64,000 nucleotides of DNA. It comes from Ignelater luminosus (taxonomy: Eukaryota; Arthropoda; Insecta; Coleoptera; Elateridae). The notes below the pieces were generated by a model. That model was not told the DNA's origin and made no database searches. It saw only the letters and a program-made list of their open reading frames with translations. A program made the position numbers and the translations under genes. Below, piece by piece: positions 1 through 12,600 of the stretch (the stretch's first letter is position 1; each line of letters begins with the position of its first letter). The DNA lies in assembly GCA_011009095.1 (NCBI GenBank), contig VTPC01090891.1, positions 154,522 through 218,521 of the forward strand, in the 5' to 3' direction.

Positions 1-3000
1 TTTTAAGTTGAGCAAAATTTGGGGTAATACGAGTAAAACATAAAATTGTCTGCTTTAAGGTTTTTTTCTAAATAAAGAATGAATTTATTTATTTGTGTAA
101 GTTATTTATGTAATAGTTGAATTTAGGCTTAGCTCATTGAGATATTCAGTAATTTTTATATCCACAATTATATTATAGATTATAGTTACAGGAGCTCTTC
201 TTTCAAACAAAGATATTACTCATATCTACGTTTATTATGTGGTTATGTTAGTAAAAATAAAGAAAAAGTTCTAGAAGTTAAGGCAAAAAGCTCAAGTTTC
301 TTTTATGAGAAGCAACCGCAGCGACTTAATCAAATTCCATTGACAGATATAAATTATTTTTCCTATTATTAGACTATTTTGTAATGCATTACACAATTTA
401 TTAGTTATAGATTTTCAATTCTTTTCACTTTTCGTTCTTTTATTGGTATAGAAAACAGAATTTAAATTTTTGAGGTTTGGCATCTGATGCACAGTTGAAA
501 TCTCCGAAATATTGTGGTTTCCAATCTTTGATTACGCAGGATAAGTTTTTAGAAAGTTTAAATTATTTATTAATCTTCAATTTAAATTATTTTTGTATGA
601 ATAGTAAATAAGTAGAACCTTTTTTTTCGCAAATAATAAATCTACAACTTAATGTCTCATCTAAAATATTATTTTCGTGTTAAATGCATATAGATGTATT
701 AAATTCAAAAAAAAAAGAATTCCCGTTCTAAAGTTTAAAAATAAATTTCTAAAGCACCGTTCCACTTTTTAAAAATCTTATAACGTGTCAAATACCAGAG
801 GTACATATTTGTGAGACGTCGTCGCAAGCGTCATGCATTTCTTTGCTGTTAGGTGTATGTAATTCAATAATTCATGTCGTAGTTCTTGTGGCGAGTGTGT
901 ATATCTTATTTGGTTAGGCATTTTAAAATGCAAAACACAAAGCAAACCATTGTTCTTCGGTGCTGTGAACGTTAAAGCACTTGGGAAAGAAAACAGATAC
1001 GGTAGTCAACTTCCGATGCCTCTTTACAATCTTCAGCTCTCATCGTAGTAGTATTATTATAGTGTTGATGAATAAAAGGAACTTTTTTGCATCCGTTCCC
1101 ATATTTGAATATTTTTTAATTTTCATTTAAATTCTTTTACTCCGATGGTACAAATGAATCTAAATAATTTATAGCTTCCCAATATGGTTGCAGCTTGAAA
1201 ATTGTTAGATTTTAAATCGAGATGAAAAACTCAAGTGCTGGAATAAATTCCAAAATAATATAAACAATAAATATACCGTAAGCAATAATTTACGGACGTA
1301 GCAGACTTGAAAATTTCATAATTGCAGAGTTGTAATTCAGTCATTCATGATTGCTTAGTGAGTGTTCACACGGTAACATTTTAAAAAATACTTTCTATAA
1401 TTACTCACAGTGACAAGAATAATTAAAACTGTTGGTTTGTAACGTATTTTAGAATCTGTTTATTACCTAAAGGGCTTTTTTGTATCATTAAATTAGAAAA
1501 TCGTTATAATAAAAGAAACTGTTACCTCCACATGTATGTATATAAATAATAAATATTTTTAGTAGACGTTAAAGTTATCAACAAAGATTAAAAGCAATCA
1601 ACACAATGTAAAAGATATGTTGAACTGTCATGTAATTTAGAAAACTCCAAATAGAGTTTTCAAGGTGAACACCTGGACAAGTAATAATAATGACATACGA
1701 TAACTACTTTTGTCAATATTTTCTGAAATTCTGAAACAAACTTTTCTTTGCTGCCTATTAATACAATACCAAGCAATTTAATGGAAAAATATTTATTTAA
1801 GACTTAACCAAATCGTTATATCTTATCCAACCTGTTAGTTAAGTTTGATTTCTCATACGATTAGTTCGAAAAGTGAAAACAATTGTGTCTGATAAACAAT
1901 TAACCGATTTGTCCAATAGGTAGTGGTATCCAGTGTTTAAGAATGGAAATAGAAATTAATTATTTGTTTGGTAAGGTATGACTTCATCGTTTTAGAGGTA
2001 TTTTAATATTTCATACTGGTTGTTCGCCGTAAAAACATTTTTCAATTTTGGTAGATAATACTTTCTTTCGAAATCTGCCCGTACCGTAAAACCTAGTTAA
2101 CTACAAGCAATTTGACGACGTTTACCCTGACGGTATCAGTAAACCTATCTAAAAATGTTTGGTTTAGTTTTACAATGCTAAAGTTTACATCTCCATTTTA
2201 TGTTTGTCGTTCCCGAAAAGCACCAACCTCTGAATAACTGAATAAACCAATTTACTGCTGACTATTTCAATGGTTTTACAAGCGAGCAAGCTTTCACTTG
2301 AATATTTTACGAAATGAAACGTTCTCTGAATTTGCTTCTACACGACATTGCAGTAACTTTGAAATCACGTACAATTGTGGATCTTATTTGCCTAGAACCA
2401 CTCAATTAAATGCAGGGCCGAACTAGTCAGGGCGACAGGCTTGTTAAACTAACAAGGATGAACTACAGAAAATCTTTGATTTTGGAAGTCAAAAAAGCTA
2501 TGCTGCCTGAAGCGAACATTTGGCCATGCCAATTCCCTGACTGACCGTTCTCGCTAAAGTTGTTTTAACTGGTTTAAGAAAAGGTCTTTTTATTTCCTGT
2601 TCCATTTTTAATATTCTAGCCATCTTTTTAACATACCCTGTTACATCGTTTTTGCTCATTATTAGTTTGCTCTTTATAAGTTTATCATCAACAATAAATC
2701 TCTAGTGATAGACCATAGATACTTTTGGATATCTTTCCAGATTTGACTTGACTTCTAAGGTAGGTATTACTTTACATTACAGTTTCAGGCGCAAAATTAA
2801 GAAAACGAAGATAGCTTTGTTTGTTCTTTAAGAATCAATAGTATCTTAGGAAAATCAGAGAAATAACAAACCGCTTTACTCAGACAACTAAATGAATCAA
2901 TGCAATAAAATAATTTAAAAGTATCTCGTATGATATACTTTCTCAATTTCTGTGCAAAGGCTTTATTGCTTGTGGAATATGGGCCTATAATATCTGAACG

Positions 3001-3329
3001 TGTATTTAGCTTTCCGTCTTTTGTGAGAGATAAATTCAGAAACTTGGAGATCAGATCAGATTAGGATTAAAGAGCAGATCAACTTTGTGTAGAACCTTTT
3101 AAAAAGTCCTACAAAGTCAAAAGACCAAATCTCTACTGTTGTAGTTGCCCTTTTGGTAGAAAGGGAAAAAGCGAGGCTTGTTCTTTACTTTGCAACTGTA
3201 TCAATATCGATATCAATCGGATAACTATCGCAGTACATACATCCGTCTAAACGCTCTCTTGTTTGATTTTTTGTAACTTTGTACACTAAAAGATAAAAAA
3301 TTAGAAAAGCTGCTGAATGTTGAACAGAT
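1..3329. other. AT-rich sequence with no recognised gene
   Basis: I see no coding exon, RNA gene or bounded repeat here. The reading frames are short and closed. It lies upstream of the first recognised coding exon of the EML-like gene, so it may hold noncoding 5' exons or promoter sequence, but nothing in the sequence fixes them. Confidence 0.5.
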
Positions 3330-3995
3330 TGCAAACACCTTGCTTTAGTTCAAGATGGACGTAGTGTTAGATATGTTGCAATATTTCTTCAACCTTTCGC
3401 AACAGTTCGACCATACAGAAAAATAATATAATGCATACCTGAGAAGACTTGGATTAGGTAAACCAAAAGCAACTACTGTCCATGATGGATATCTTGCCAT
3501 GAGAGCATTTGGAAATAGATATACCACAGGATTGCAAGAGGAGTTACAAAAAAATTAGACATATCGATGAGCGAACGCGCAGTGAAAAGAAGATTGAAGT
3601 AAATGAATCTGAAGGCATATAGTGCAGGTCTTAGATTGTCAACTGTACTATAGAACAGTAGAGGAGAATTTTTTATTGTCAAATCAGTTTAGGTTTTCTG
3701 TATGTAGTCCAGATGACCATGAACGAGTTTGGAAAAGGCCAAATAAGAGTTTTGCTCAACGACACTCTTTTTATGAGGTCTCAACTATTATATGAGCGAG
3801 CATTTCTTTCTCAAGTCGAACAAAGCTTGTCTTCATGGAAAATGGAAGATACATTGAAGAGTGTTTGCTGGACTGTGTCTTACCCAACAGATAAAGCTCA
3901 TCGTCAGGTGGCCTCTTTTGTTTCACATTTTCTTGATCAGGTTGCTGTATTGAACAGTTTAACTGGTCAACAAATAATTTACATCGAGATCTAAC
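3330..3995 (+). pseudogene. Decayed Tc1-like transposase fragment
   Basis: Translated pieces in shifting frames match the order of a Tc1-family transposase. An N-terminal helix-turn-helix-like piece reads VQDGRSVRYVA near 3350-3385. A second DNA-binding piece reads MSERAVKRRLK near 3566-3600. The start of the catalytic domain reads SPDDHERVWKRPNKSFAQ at 3706-3759, followed by RTKLVFMENG and YIEECLLDCV near 3820-3880. Several stops and frame changes interrupt it, and the segment with the second and third catalytic acidic residues is not recognisable, so it cannot make an active enzyme. The 93-codon open frame at 3713-3994 is an out-of-frame shadow. No terminal repeats were found. Family assignment is from remembered motif order. 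Confidence 0.7.
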
Positions 3996-4808
3996 AAAAA
4001 GTCTTTGCTCTCTCTCTTCTGTTCAATTGACCTGCACTAACGCTAGATATTATTTTTTGCAATCTCAAATTTAAATGTTTATAGGTGTGCTGTTTTTTGC
4101 CTTTCAGTGCATTCCTAAGTCCAGACTCATATTGTATTAGCAAAAGAGTAAACAAGAGTTAGCAACTGTAATGAATTAAACAAAAATAGAAGAAACTATG
4201 CTAGAATGGTTTAAACAAGTTCCCGATAGCTTGCAGTAATCATTGTCGTTTAAACGAGTATTTTATTTTTAAGATTCTTCTAAGTTAGCCTTATCTGCTA
4301 GGTAATAGATGTACAGAATAATACGTGACGCTCCAAGAATAATAGGCAGTCAATATATTCCTCGTTCTTACATCATTGATTACAATATTTTAAAAAAACC
4401 TTTCGGTGTTCTTGTCGGAATTCAATAGATCATTTTGAAAAATTGATTTTTACATTGCAATTTCTGTCTTACATGCATGCTTAGAAAATCTTAATGGAAT
4501 GAAGCGAACAAAAACAGCTGACATTAGAAACGATGATTAGTTTATAAGAACTTTGACGTCTAAAAATAGCAACAACTCATAGTTAATCACATTACCAAAA
4601 ACAACACAATTATTTCAATTATTTCCAATTTGTTCGCTCTTTATATGTAGGTATTAACAATAACATTCTTATAAAGTACAAATCAATAAGAAATTCCTCA
4701 AAAAAAACTGTAACTATTTCCATTGTATACAATTGTATAAGCATTACGAACGGCAAAAGTTTATTTTCAAGGTGTGACAATGCATTCCAATGATCGTTTT
4801 TATTGCAG
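3996..4808. other. AT-rich sequence with no recognised gene
   Basis: Nothing coding was recognised. The right end, tattgcag at 4801-4808, is a good splice acceptor for the exon that carries the first EML-like start codon, so at least the right part is probably a 5'-UTR intron. Confidence 0.5.
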
Positions 4809-4899
4809 ATAGTCAAAGATGAATTTTAAGCCAAAGTGACATCACATCCTGGAAACATGCGCCTCAACGGTGACCCCTTGGAAACGGCCGATGAAAATA
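4809..4899 (+). CDS. EML/EMAP-like gene, alternative first coding exon 1a (CDS from 4857)
   Basis: The exon runs from an acceptor (tattgcag, 4801-4808) to a strong donor (gtaagt from 4900). Its coding part starts at ATG 4857, the first ATG after an in-frame TAA in the same exon, and gives MRLNGDPLETADEN plus one base. It therefore ends in phase 1, exactly what exon 2 at 43711 needs; the junction codon would be AAT (Asn). The piece is GC-richer than its surroundings. It would give an EML-family protein a short acidic N-terminus before the coiled coil. Splicing here implies a 38.8-kb intron and an upstream noncoding exon. The peptide is too short to recognise by itself; the support is splice signals, start context and phase agreement. 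Confidence 0.6.
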
Positions 4900-6803
4900 G
4901 TAAGTTACATTACACATTACTTATATTTTCAATGGAAATCATAATTAACGGGTTACGTAATTTCTGAAAGTCTTGGAAGGTTATTTTTATTATATTATTA
5001 TTTAATGTTGGTACGTGTATAAAATAATCGTCTATTATTTATAATCGATGATTCAAAAACAAATTTTGCCGTAGGGAAAGCTTTAGAGCACTTTTTTCTC
5101 TCTTTAATATTTCTTTCTTGAATTCTCTTTATTTAAATTTTTTGCAAACTGTAAAGTAACAAAAGTTTTGTAATGGTTCGATGCACTAAGGCCTTTTCTC
5201 CGCCGCCGTGGATGTCATTGCTATAGTAGTTGTCTTCACAAACCGTTAGGCATGGTGGAATTCTTGCATGCCATTGAGAAGATGTCTCCGTGAAATGAGG
5301 AACGACGATTGTTACATTATTATGACTGAAAATAAACTTGACATTGTATGTATATTTTTATTTTATTGTTGAAAACGTTAAAAAACAATCGTCTTTGAAA
5401 CACTAAATCCACCATGAGCGACTTAATTTTGTTTTATTTAAATAAACGCGGAACTGAATAAATGTGATAAAAGAATGCATTTATACCGTTTATTTTGGCC
5501 CACATTCTGTACCGTATATGTAATGTCAACTCATACATAATTGAAATTAATATTTCATTATTAATTTTTTTTGGATGTAGGTAGATACTCTTAAAACTAT
5601 TATTTTTTTAAATAAATCTGCATTTAATGTCATGTAAATTTATTCCCAAGGTATTCCATACTGTATATTAGTAAATTGAAAAGCTATATAAATATCAAGC
5701 AAAAATGATGTTTTGCAAAGTATTATTATCAAGGACAAAGTTGACATTGTCTTATAATGTTAGAATAGAAAATATAAACATTAAGATTGAATTTTCTCTT
5801 TAATAATAGTATATTATTGTTTTCCATAAAAGATTCTGCGTTTTAATTCTCTTTTAATGTACCTTGTTAGGATTATGCATTTAAATACCTTTCAAAGGCC
5901 TCCGTTCTGTGTTTGTTTATGTTAATTGATAGCTGTGTTTGTTCATCATTTATGATGTAATCAATACTACTGCCTTTCCCATACACATCTGTTTCAATAT
6001 CAGGTCTGTCATGTATATAATTAATTGTCGTTTACACTTTTTTTTAACATGTAAATGACATTTTTAACGAGGAAGTAGCAAATCTGCCTTTTTTATATGA
6101 CAAGGTGGAAAAGGTTAAGTAATAACTATAAGAACTTAACCTATCGTTCTGTAATTTTCTTCTTGTAAGTAACATCTACTTGTATAGTATTTTCAATATT
6201 TTATGAATTTTGTAAATTCATTGTGGGGATATTTGAATGTTGAATTATAGCATTAACTAGGAAAAAGGTATATACCGTGTGTCCAACTGTAGGCAAGACA
6301 AATATTTCTCGTATTTCTAAAACCAATCAGTGCAACAAATTTATATATTTCCAAATAAAATGGCAATACCATCCAGTATCCATACAGTTGTGTGGATGCT
6401 TTTGGGGTGCTCTATGAAATGCATATTTGACTAATGCACGCAACATCGATTTTCCACGCTCCTGAATATTCCATGACAAAAGGATACAGAACTAAATAAT
6501 TCTGTTCAATGTTCTATTTAATTTATGTTTGATTTGATTTACGACTTATGTTGCTCCATTAAAAAGTTGACTACTCTACAGATATACATCGTGAGTAACT
6601 TAAAAAGTAGAAATAAACAGTGACAAAGCCATAGTAAGAATAATATAACTAATTATAAAAAGTCAGCTTACTTAGTATGTTGAGTTGGTTGAAAGTTTCC
6701 TTGTTACATTTATGAATTTTGGTGGAAACAGAAGGACAGCATAATGGGAAAATAAAAAACGCCCAAACCATTGCACTATTTAATATTATATCTTAGTACT
6801 ATA
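4900..6803. other. Intronic AT-rich sequence, nothing recognised
   Basis: No open frame with coding character, no tandem array and no bounded inverted repeat was seen. A lone string resembling a transposon end (accgtgtgtccaactg, near 6275-6290) has no partner. Confidence 0.5.
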
Positions 6804-7322
6804 CAGGGTGATCATTTAAAAACTTCCCACCTTGAATAATTCTTTAATTAGTAAAATTATCAAAAGTAGCTGAAACGCATCGATTTTGTTTTAGAGGGGG
6901 GCATTTAATAACCTACCCTAGTCAGTTGGGAAACTTTCACCCTCCTTCCCCCAACCACTCCCACCGCAAAACTTTAAAATTACAATCGGCCCAGCCGTTC
7001 GTGAACTAGAAACTGAAATGTATTGATTAAATTAAATACATTTTTATCTCTAGTTCACGAACGGCTGGGCCGATTTTGTTTTTCTTTGATGTAGAAGATT
7101 GAGAATCTTATACCCTTTAAAATGATATGTCACACATGGGGTAGTGCCCTTTAGAATTTTGAGGTAGGGGTGGTTAGGGGGGAGGATGAAAGTTTCCCAA
7201 CTGACTAGAGTAGGTTATTAAATGCCCCCCTCTAAAACAAAATCAATGCATCTCAGCGATTTTTGATAATTTTACTAATTAAAGAGTTATTCAAGGTGGG
7301 AAGTTTTAAAATGATCACCCTG
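6804..7322. mobile_element. 519-bp palindromic MITE flanked by TA (Tc1/mariner type)
   Basis: The element starts CAGGGTGATCATTT and ends with the inverted form AAATGATCACCCTG. A TA lies on each side (6802-6803 and 7323-7324). Terminal arms of about 180 bp pair almost perfectly, and a second inner pair (CCCAGCCGTTCGTGAAC near 6990-7006 and its complement near 7055-7075) pairs around the centre, so nearly the whole element can fold into one hairpin. There is no open reading frame. The TA duplication and end sequence point to mobilisation by a Tc1/mariner-type transposase. Confidence 0.88.
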
Positions 7323-7324
7323 TA

Positions 7325-9312
7325 TATGGAGTTTAATCTTTTCTATCTGATACTGTGGAACATGTTTGCTTGGTGTGCAAATGAAAAGAGAATTAAAATT
7401 TCTACTGAATACTAACAAAAATGATATAAGATATTATTTAAAAAAGTACTCTACATACGTTTATCAATGAAAGGCAAATTCCATATAAAATCCAAATTTG
7501 TGTAAAATGACAATATCGTTAAGTTTAATATAAAAAAGTGGCATTGTGCCACGCGTACGTGCAACACCCTCTAGATAGGAAAATAAGATAGGCTGATACA
7601 GTATTCAGTACCAAAAGCAACGATGCTTGCATTTTTGTCCTAGCGGAAGTGAAGTTATGAAAGAATCCGATTTAAGTGGGAAGGAGACTTACATTCTTTC
7701 GAATCCACGGTATCATAACCTAGAACTAGCTTAGTGACTTTTTGTCTACGGATCATTGTGAGCAATTTATGCATACAGGGAGTCCAAGCCCACTAGGTGC
7801 ATAAAGAATTGCATTGGTTGGAGTGAAAACATTGGCTTCACCTGTAATAGAAACGAGATACAAGTGAAGATCATCCCCACTGCTCGTGACATAAACATTC
7901 TATTTCGATGACTCCAATGTACTCTCTCCAACTCATGTATTTTTCTATGTGCCTAGTCAGCTTGAACTTTTGTTAGTACAGTGCCTGTTTTTTCTATTTT
8001 CATTGTTTTACTTATTTTTCCTTTAACGATTCTCTCTTAGCTATAACGATAACAAACCAAGTGAAGCTCCTGGCCTCAAAGTTATTTTGATGTCACAGGC
8101 AGGATTAATGAAACAGTTAAACAAATCCCGAGAAAAATGTTTGCCTACAAAGGATGGTCAAGGGCGTTCGATTCTTTCGGATCAAAAGATGACTAACTGC
8201 CAATAGATTTGTTATTATTAGTGTTTGATATCGATTTGAAGTCAATACATTCAGCTGTAAGTTCTCATACTTTTTTTGATTAACTTCGATTATAAGCTTA
8301 CACTTAATTAACTTTGAAAAAAACGAAAAAATGACTTTTTTTTCATCGAAATTGCGTATTTTCTTATTGTCGATAACTTTAAGAAAAACACACTATAAGA
8401 TACTATATTGTGATAAATAGAAATAGGCTTTTAGATTCTATACGTCAAGACGAATCATCCGATATGCTACTCGCCAATAAATAATTCAACAGCAGACCAT
8501 CCATTGGTAACTAATGGATATGGAACACTTGCTGATCGATTTTGGCAGATTTTTCTTCGGATTCTTGTTGAAGGCGTCAAGACGACCATTCTACCAGGCT
8601 ACCATCAGTTGTTTTAAAACTGCCGAGTCTCTCTATCTGAACAAAGAAAGAGGTTTTGCAAAAGAGCGTAATTACCGTCACTTGTGATGGTTCAAAGGTA
8701 GGTAAAATCTAATTTTCCGAAATATCCAAACGAAACTACAATTGAAGGTCGTCCGACTCTGGCTAATGCGTTGTGTGATTAGATGCCACAGCCAGGTGGA
8801 GAAGATTGAACTGAACTTGCACCAATCTTATTTAGAAGCTTTCTTCTTAATTCATTTTGAAAATGCACCGAATCGTTGAGTGCTTTTTGTTTTTCATCAG
8901 AAAATTATTGTATGGGAAAAAGAGTATGACGCTCTCCTGTTTATAAATTTGCAAAACTCGACTTCCTTACTTCTCACCGTAATCGAGACAAAAAGCTTTT
9001 AAGTTGAATCTACGCTACTTTGCTGTGACCTCTGATGTCGAAATTTTGAAAGATCCAAAACTCGTCCCACTTGGTACGTAGACCTGTTTCTAAGTAAAAC
9101 TCCTTGGTTATAGTTCGATTTCTTTTAAAAATCCAATCGCGTCCTCTACTAAAGAATGCATATGGGTCACAATTTGATGAAGTGTGGATGAGTAGATTGG
9201 TTGATGTTCCCTAAATATAGCATCCCTCTACTGCCAGTTCCTCAATGTTCGTACATACTTACAGGAAATATATTACGCGAATCTGAAGAGAAAAGGTCAT
9301 TTTTCACAATAA
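7325..9312. other. Intronic sequence, nothing recognised
   Basis: The base composition is a little richer in GC near 7550-8200 and 8450-9250, and short frames there suggest a decayed coding repeat, but no protein family could be named from any frame. No repeat boundaries were seen. Confidence 0.4.
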
Positions 9313-9660
9313 TTGGATGATAATTTATTGCAAATTGCTTTAGAAATTATTCTCAAATGTTTTTCGAAGGTTAATACGAGTTTCGTGGATGGATTTGATA
9401 GTTTACAATTGAACTTAATAAAAAAATTGACAAAAAAGTATGAAAAATCACAGATATTTGATACTAATGAATACTATATTGACTTCAAACCCATATTAAA
9501 CAGTTTTGCGCTAATAATAACAAATTCCTTAGCAGTTCGTCATTTTTTACCTAAGAATAGAACGCCATTGACCAACCTCTTTGTCTACAATTTTTGTGTT
9601 CACTGTGTACAAGGTCACTATCTCCACAACAATGCTATGTGTTATAACATTTGGTGCTGA
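9313..9660 (+). other. 115-codon open frame of unknown nature
   Basis: This frame starts at ATG 9313 and stays open to 9660. The N-terminal two thirds has a fairly protein-like mix, with an amphipathic Leu/Ile/Lys-rich stretch (LQLNLIKKLTKKYEK). No family, signal peptide or catalytic motif was recognised. In DNA of this AT content a frame of this length can occur by chance, and no splice or transcript signal supports it. It is listed only because it is among the longest frames in this part of the intron that is not a repeat or transposon. Confidence 0.12.
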
Positions 9661-12600
9661 ACGTGAGGTTCTTTTTGTTGCTCGACTTTTAAAGTCTTTT
9701 AGAACTCTAATATTCATTAGGTTGAGAAAAGTAAAAAGTTTGGAGCTTACTTTCTTCTAATCTTGATTTCCCTTGTGTTTTATTTTCTTGACTTAGCAAA
9801 ATGTGTCCTACTCTGCTTCATTGTATAACTTAACAATTTTTCCACATTTTAATTTTGGTCGGGTTGGTTTTCCAGTCATAGTTGTATGTCAGTTGTTGAC
9901 TAAGGAATTTTTGATATGAACTACATTTTAATAAAATTAGCTTTGAAACGGAAGTCGAATGATTTTGGGGATTAAAACTGTTATATATTTAAATTGAAGC
10001 ACTTCTAGCGAGTTATTGTGATGTATCGTTTTCATTTTTACTTCTTTTATCTTTTTCTCAGAAAAGTGTCACAGTTAGAGTTTGAAAAATAATTTCCAAA
10101 ACCGAGAATTTAAATTATTATTGTAATGCTATATTGTAGTAATCAGCTGTACATATATAAGGTGCTCCGATTGAGTAGAAAAATCGAATAAAATTGCATT
10201 CAGTGTTTTTTAATCGCTCTGTATCAATAAAGATTGGATTGGATTATTATTTACGAAAATTTATACTCATTTGTTTGAAACTAAACAAACGTCATTAGCG
10301 GTTTGGTTATTATGAAACTTCTTACTCAGGTAATAAATCTAACTTCTGACGGAAAAACTAATAAAGCGAAATTGATTTATTGCTTTTAAGTAATTTTTCT
10401 TTTATAGGTTTTTCAAATCTTTCGTTTTTGTTTAATTACACTGAACGATATTTTTCCTGGCAAGAAGTAAGTAAAAGAAAAATAAACGATCTAATAGTTA
10501 AGTGAATCTCACAGTGTCGTACTCCTCTCAAGCGAAGACGTTTCTTTGTCACCGATTTAACAATTGAATCTGAAAGAGAATACAATAAAACAACAATAAT
10601 GTAAATAAATCGAAGTTAATTACTTTGCAAATATTGAATTGAACTTTATTATTAGTGCTGCTTCCACTTGAACACTTTATTTGAATTTTATTACCTTGTA
10701 ACCGGTACATACCTACAACATGCATAGTCGTTTTATTTGAAATAAATTTTTATGATTTTATGATTGCCCATTGTGTAAATTGAAACCAACTTGCTTGGGT
10801 GTGGTATTTAAATATTTTATTTATTATTGTTACTTTTCATTCTTGGTATTACTTTTAGGCCGCTGCTGTTGAATTTCTTTTTTTGTAAATACCTTCCTTA
10901 ATTTCACTCCAAACCTGAAACTCCTGCTATGTTTTTATACTTGAATGAATTGTCAGTTGCTTCTAGAAATCTTTAAGAAAATCCTTGCACAGCTGGTGGA
11001 AGAATAAAAAAAGTATTGAAATCACTACTTTTTTTATTATTATTATTTATTATTAATTTATATTTGTCTATTTCTGATTCTATAATTAAGGAAAAGAACA
11101 ATAAAGAATTCAAACCACCTCATAAAAAGCAATCTAAATAATCTGCAGAAAAGAAGAACGAAAAGAAAAAGGAGAAAAAGAAGAAAAAGAGAAGAAGTAG
11201 AAGAAAAAGAAGAAGAAATTAATAAAATCTGTTAGTTGCCTTTTGTATTATAGTTTCTACATGTAACGTTTGAATTTTTTATTACCTTTAAAGGTAATCA
11301 AGATGATAACATATTTGTATCTAGTCGTGCAGCTACTACGTTTTCGTTCGAAGATACTTTCGTTGATTATCCTGAATAGAACCTAATAGTTTTTAAAATA
11401 TAAAACTGTAGCAATCGTTCAAGTAGCCTTTTCTTTTTATATTCTATTTATATTTGTTTACGTAAATGGCAATCAAAGTATTATGTAGCAAACGTGATTC
11501 GAGGATGTGCATGGAATCAAAAGAACTTCATTGAAAACTAATTGAAAAATAGATATTATTTAAAGATTTTAAAGAATCATAAAATAATTAGTTTTTTTAA
11601 TGGAAAAGTAAAGTCGTAGATAGTTTGCGTAATATATCGTTATACCATTATTCCAACCAAGTTTCCAGATAGCGATAAAATATGTCATTTCATTTTCTTA
11701 AATGTAGGTATGCATAAAATTTCACATTTTAATTCACTAAAGACAATAAAATAAATCAATCGTCTATTGAGTTTCTCTTTTAACAAAACAATAAATCAAA
11801 ATCAAACACCGAAATCATGTACAAAGAAAATGTAACAATGTAATCCAAGTAAATCTCCATTAAGAAAGAGAAATTGAACCGAAAAAGCAATTTGTAACTT
11901 GATAATAACGACAGGTGAGGGACGTTGTGGGTGGAAGGAAAAGTCAGTTGGATTGTTTCGTCTGCGGAAGGCCGCGCTATGAGCCGTGAATCCGGTCAGA
12001 TAAATGGAAAATAGGTAATAATAAATAAATAAATAGACATTTAACGTGTTCTCCCTTGTTAATTTCTATATTCAACATTAAATGTCAGTATTTAACGCTG
12101 AAAGGCTCGAAACAATTATTGCAATTTAAATGTTCTTCAACGAAACCCGTAATTAATAAAATTATTGCTTCTTTGTATAATAAAATTGTCTTGGAAGTAG
12201 GTGAGAAAAGACAAGTTTAAAAAGACTAGGATAGATTAGAATGTCAGTGTTAGGATGTTATAAATTACAATAATTAATAAACTCGATTGTCCTTTCTGTA
12301 ATTTTAATTTTATTAATACGTCGTGGTCGTGCCGATGAAGAGTATTAAAAAACTGCGTTATTAGTGAATAACGTCACAAGTCTTTTAATAATGAAAACGA
12401 ACTTTCAGATTCCATAAAGCGATTCTTCTAAACAGCTATTTAATATCGTTTTCGCATGGAAGTTAATTATTTTTAACCGTAAATAAAAATGTTAATCACC
12501 ATCATGTGTTCTCAATTGCCAAGTAATAGTGAAATGAGAAAAATTGCGTGTGATTTTTATTTTAAATTCTATTTTCAAATAAAAGTTGTGTTGGTGAGAT

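Noticed and set aside
2412..2450. CAGGGCCG string resembling a hAT end
   Set aside because: No inverted partner within several kilobases.
3713..3994. 93-codon + strand frame
   Set aside because: It is a frame-shifted shadow of the Tc1-like catalytic fragment, which reads SPDDHERVWKRP in another frame.
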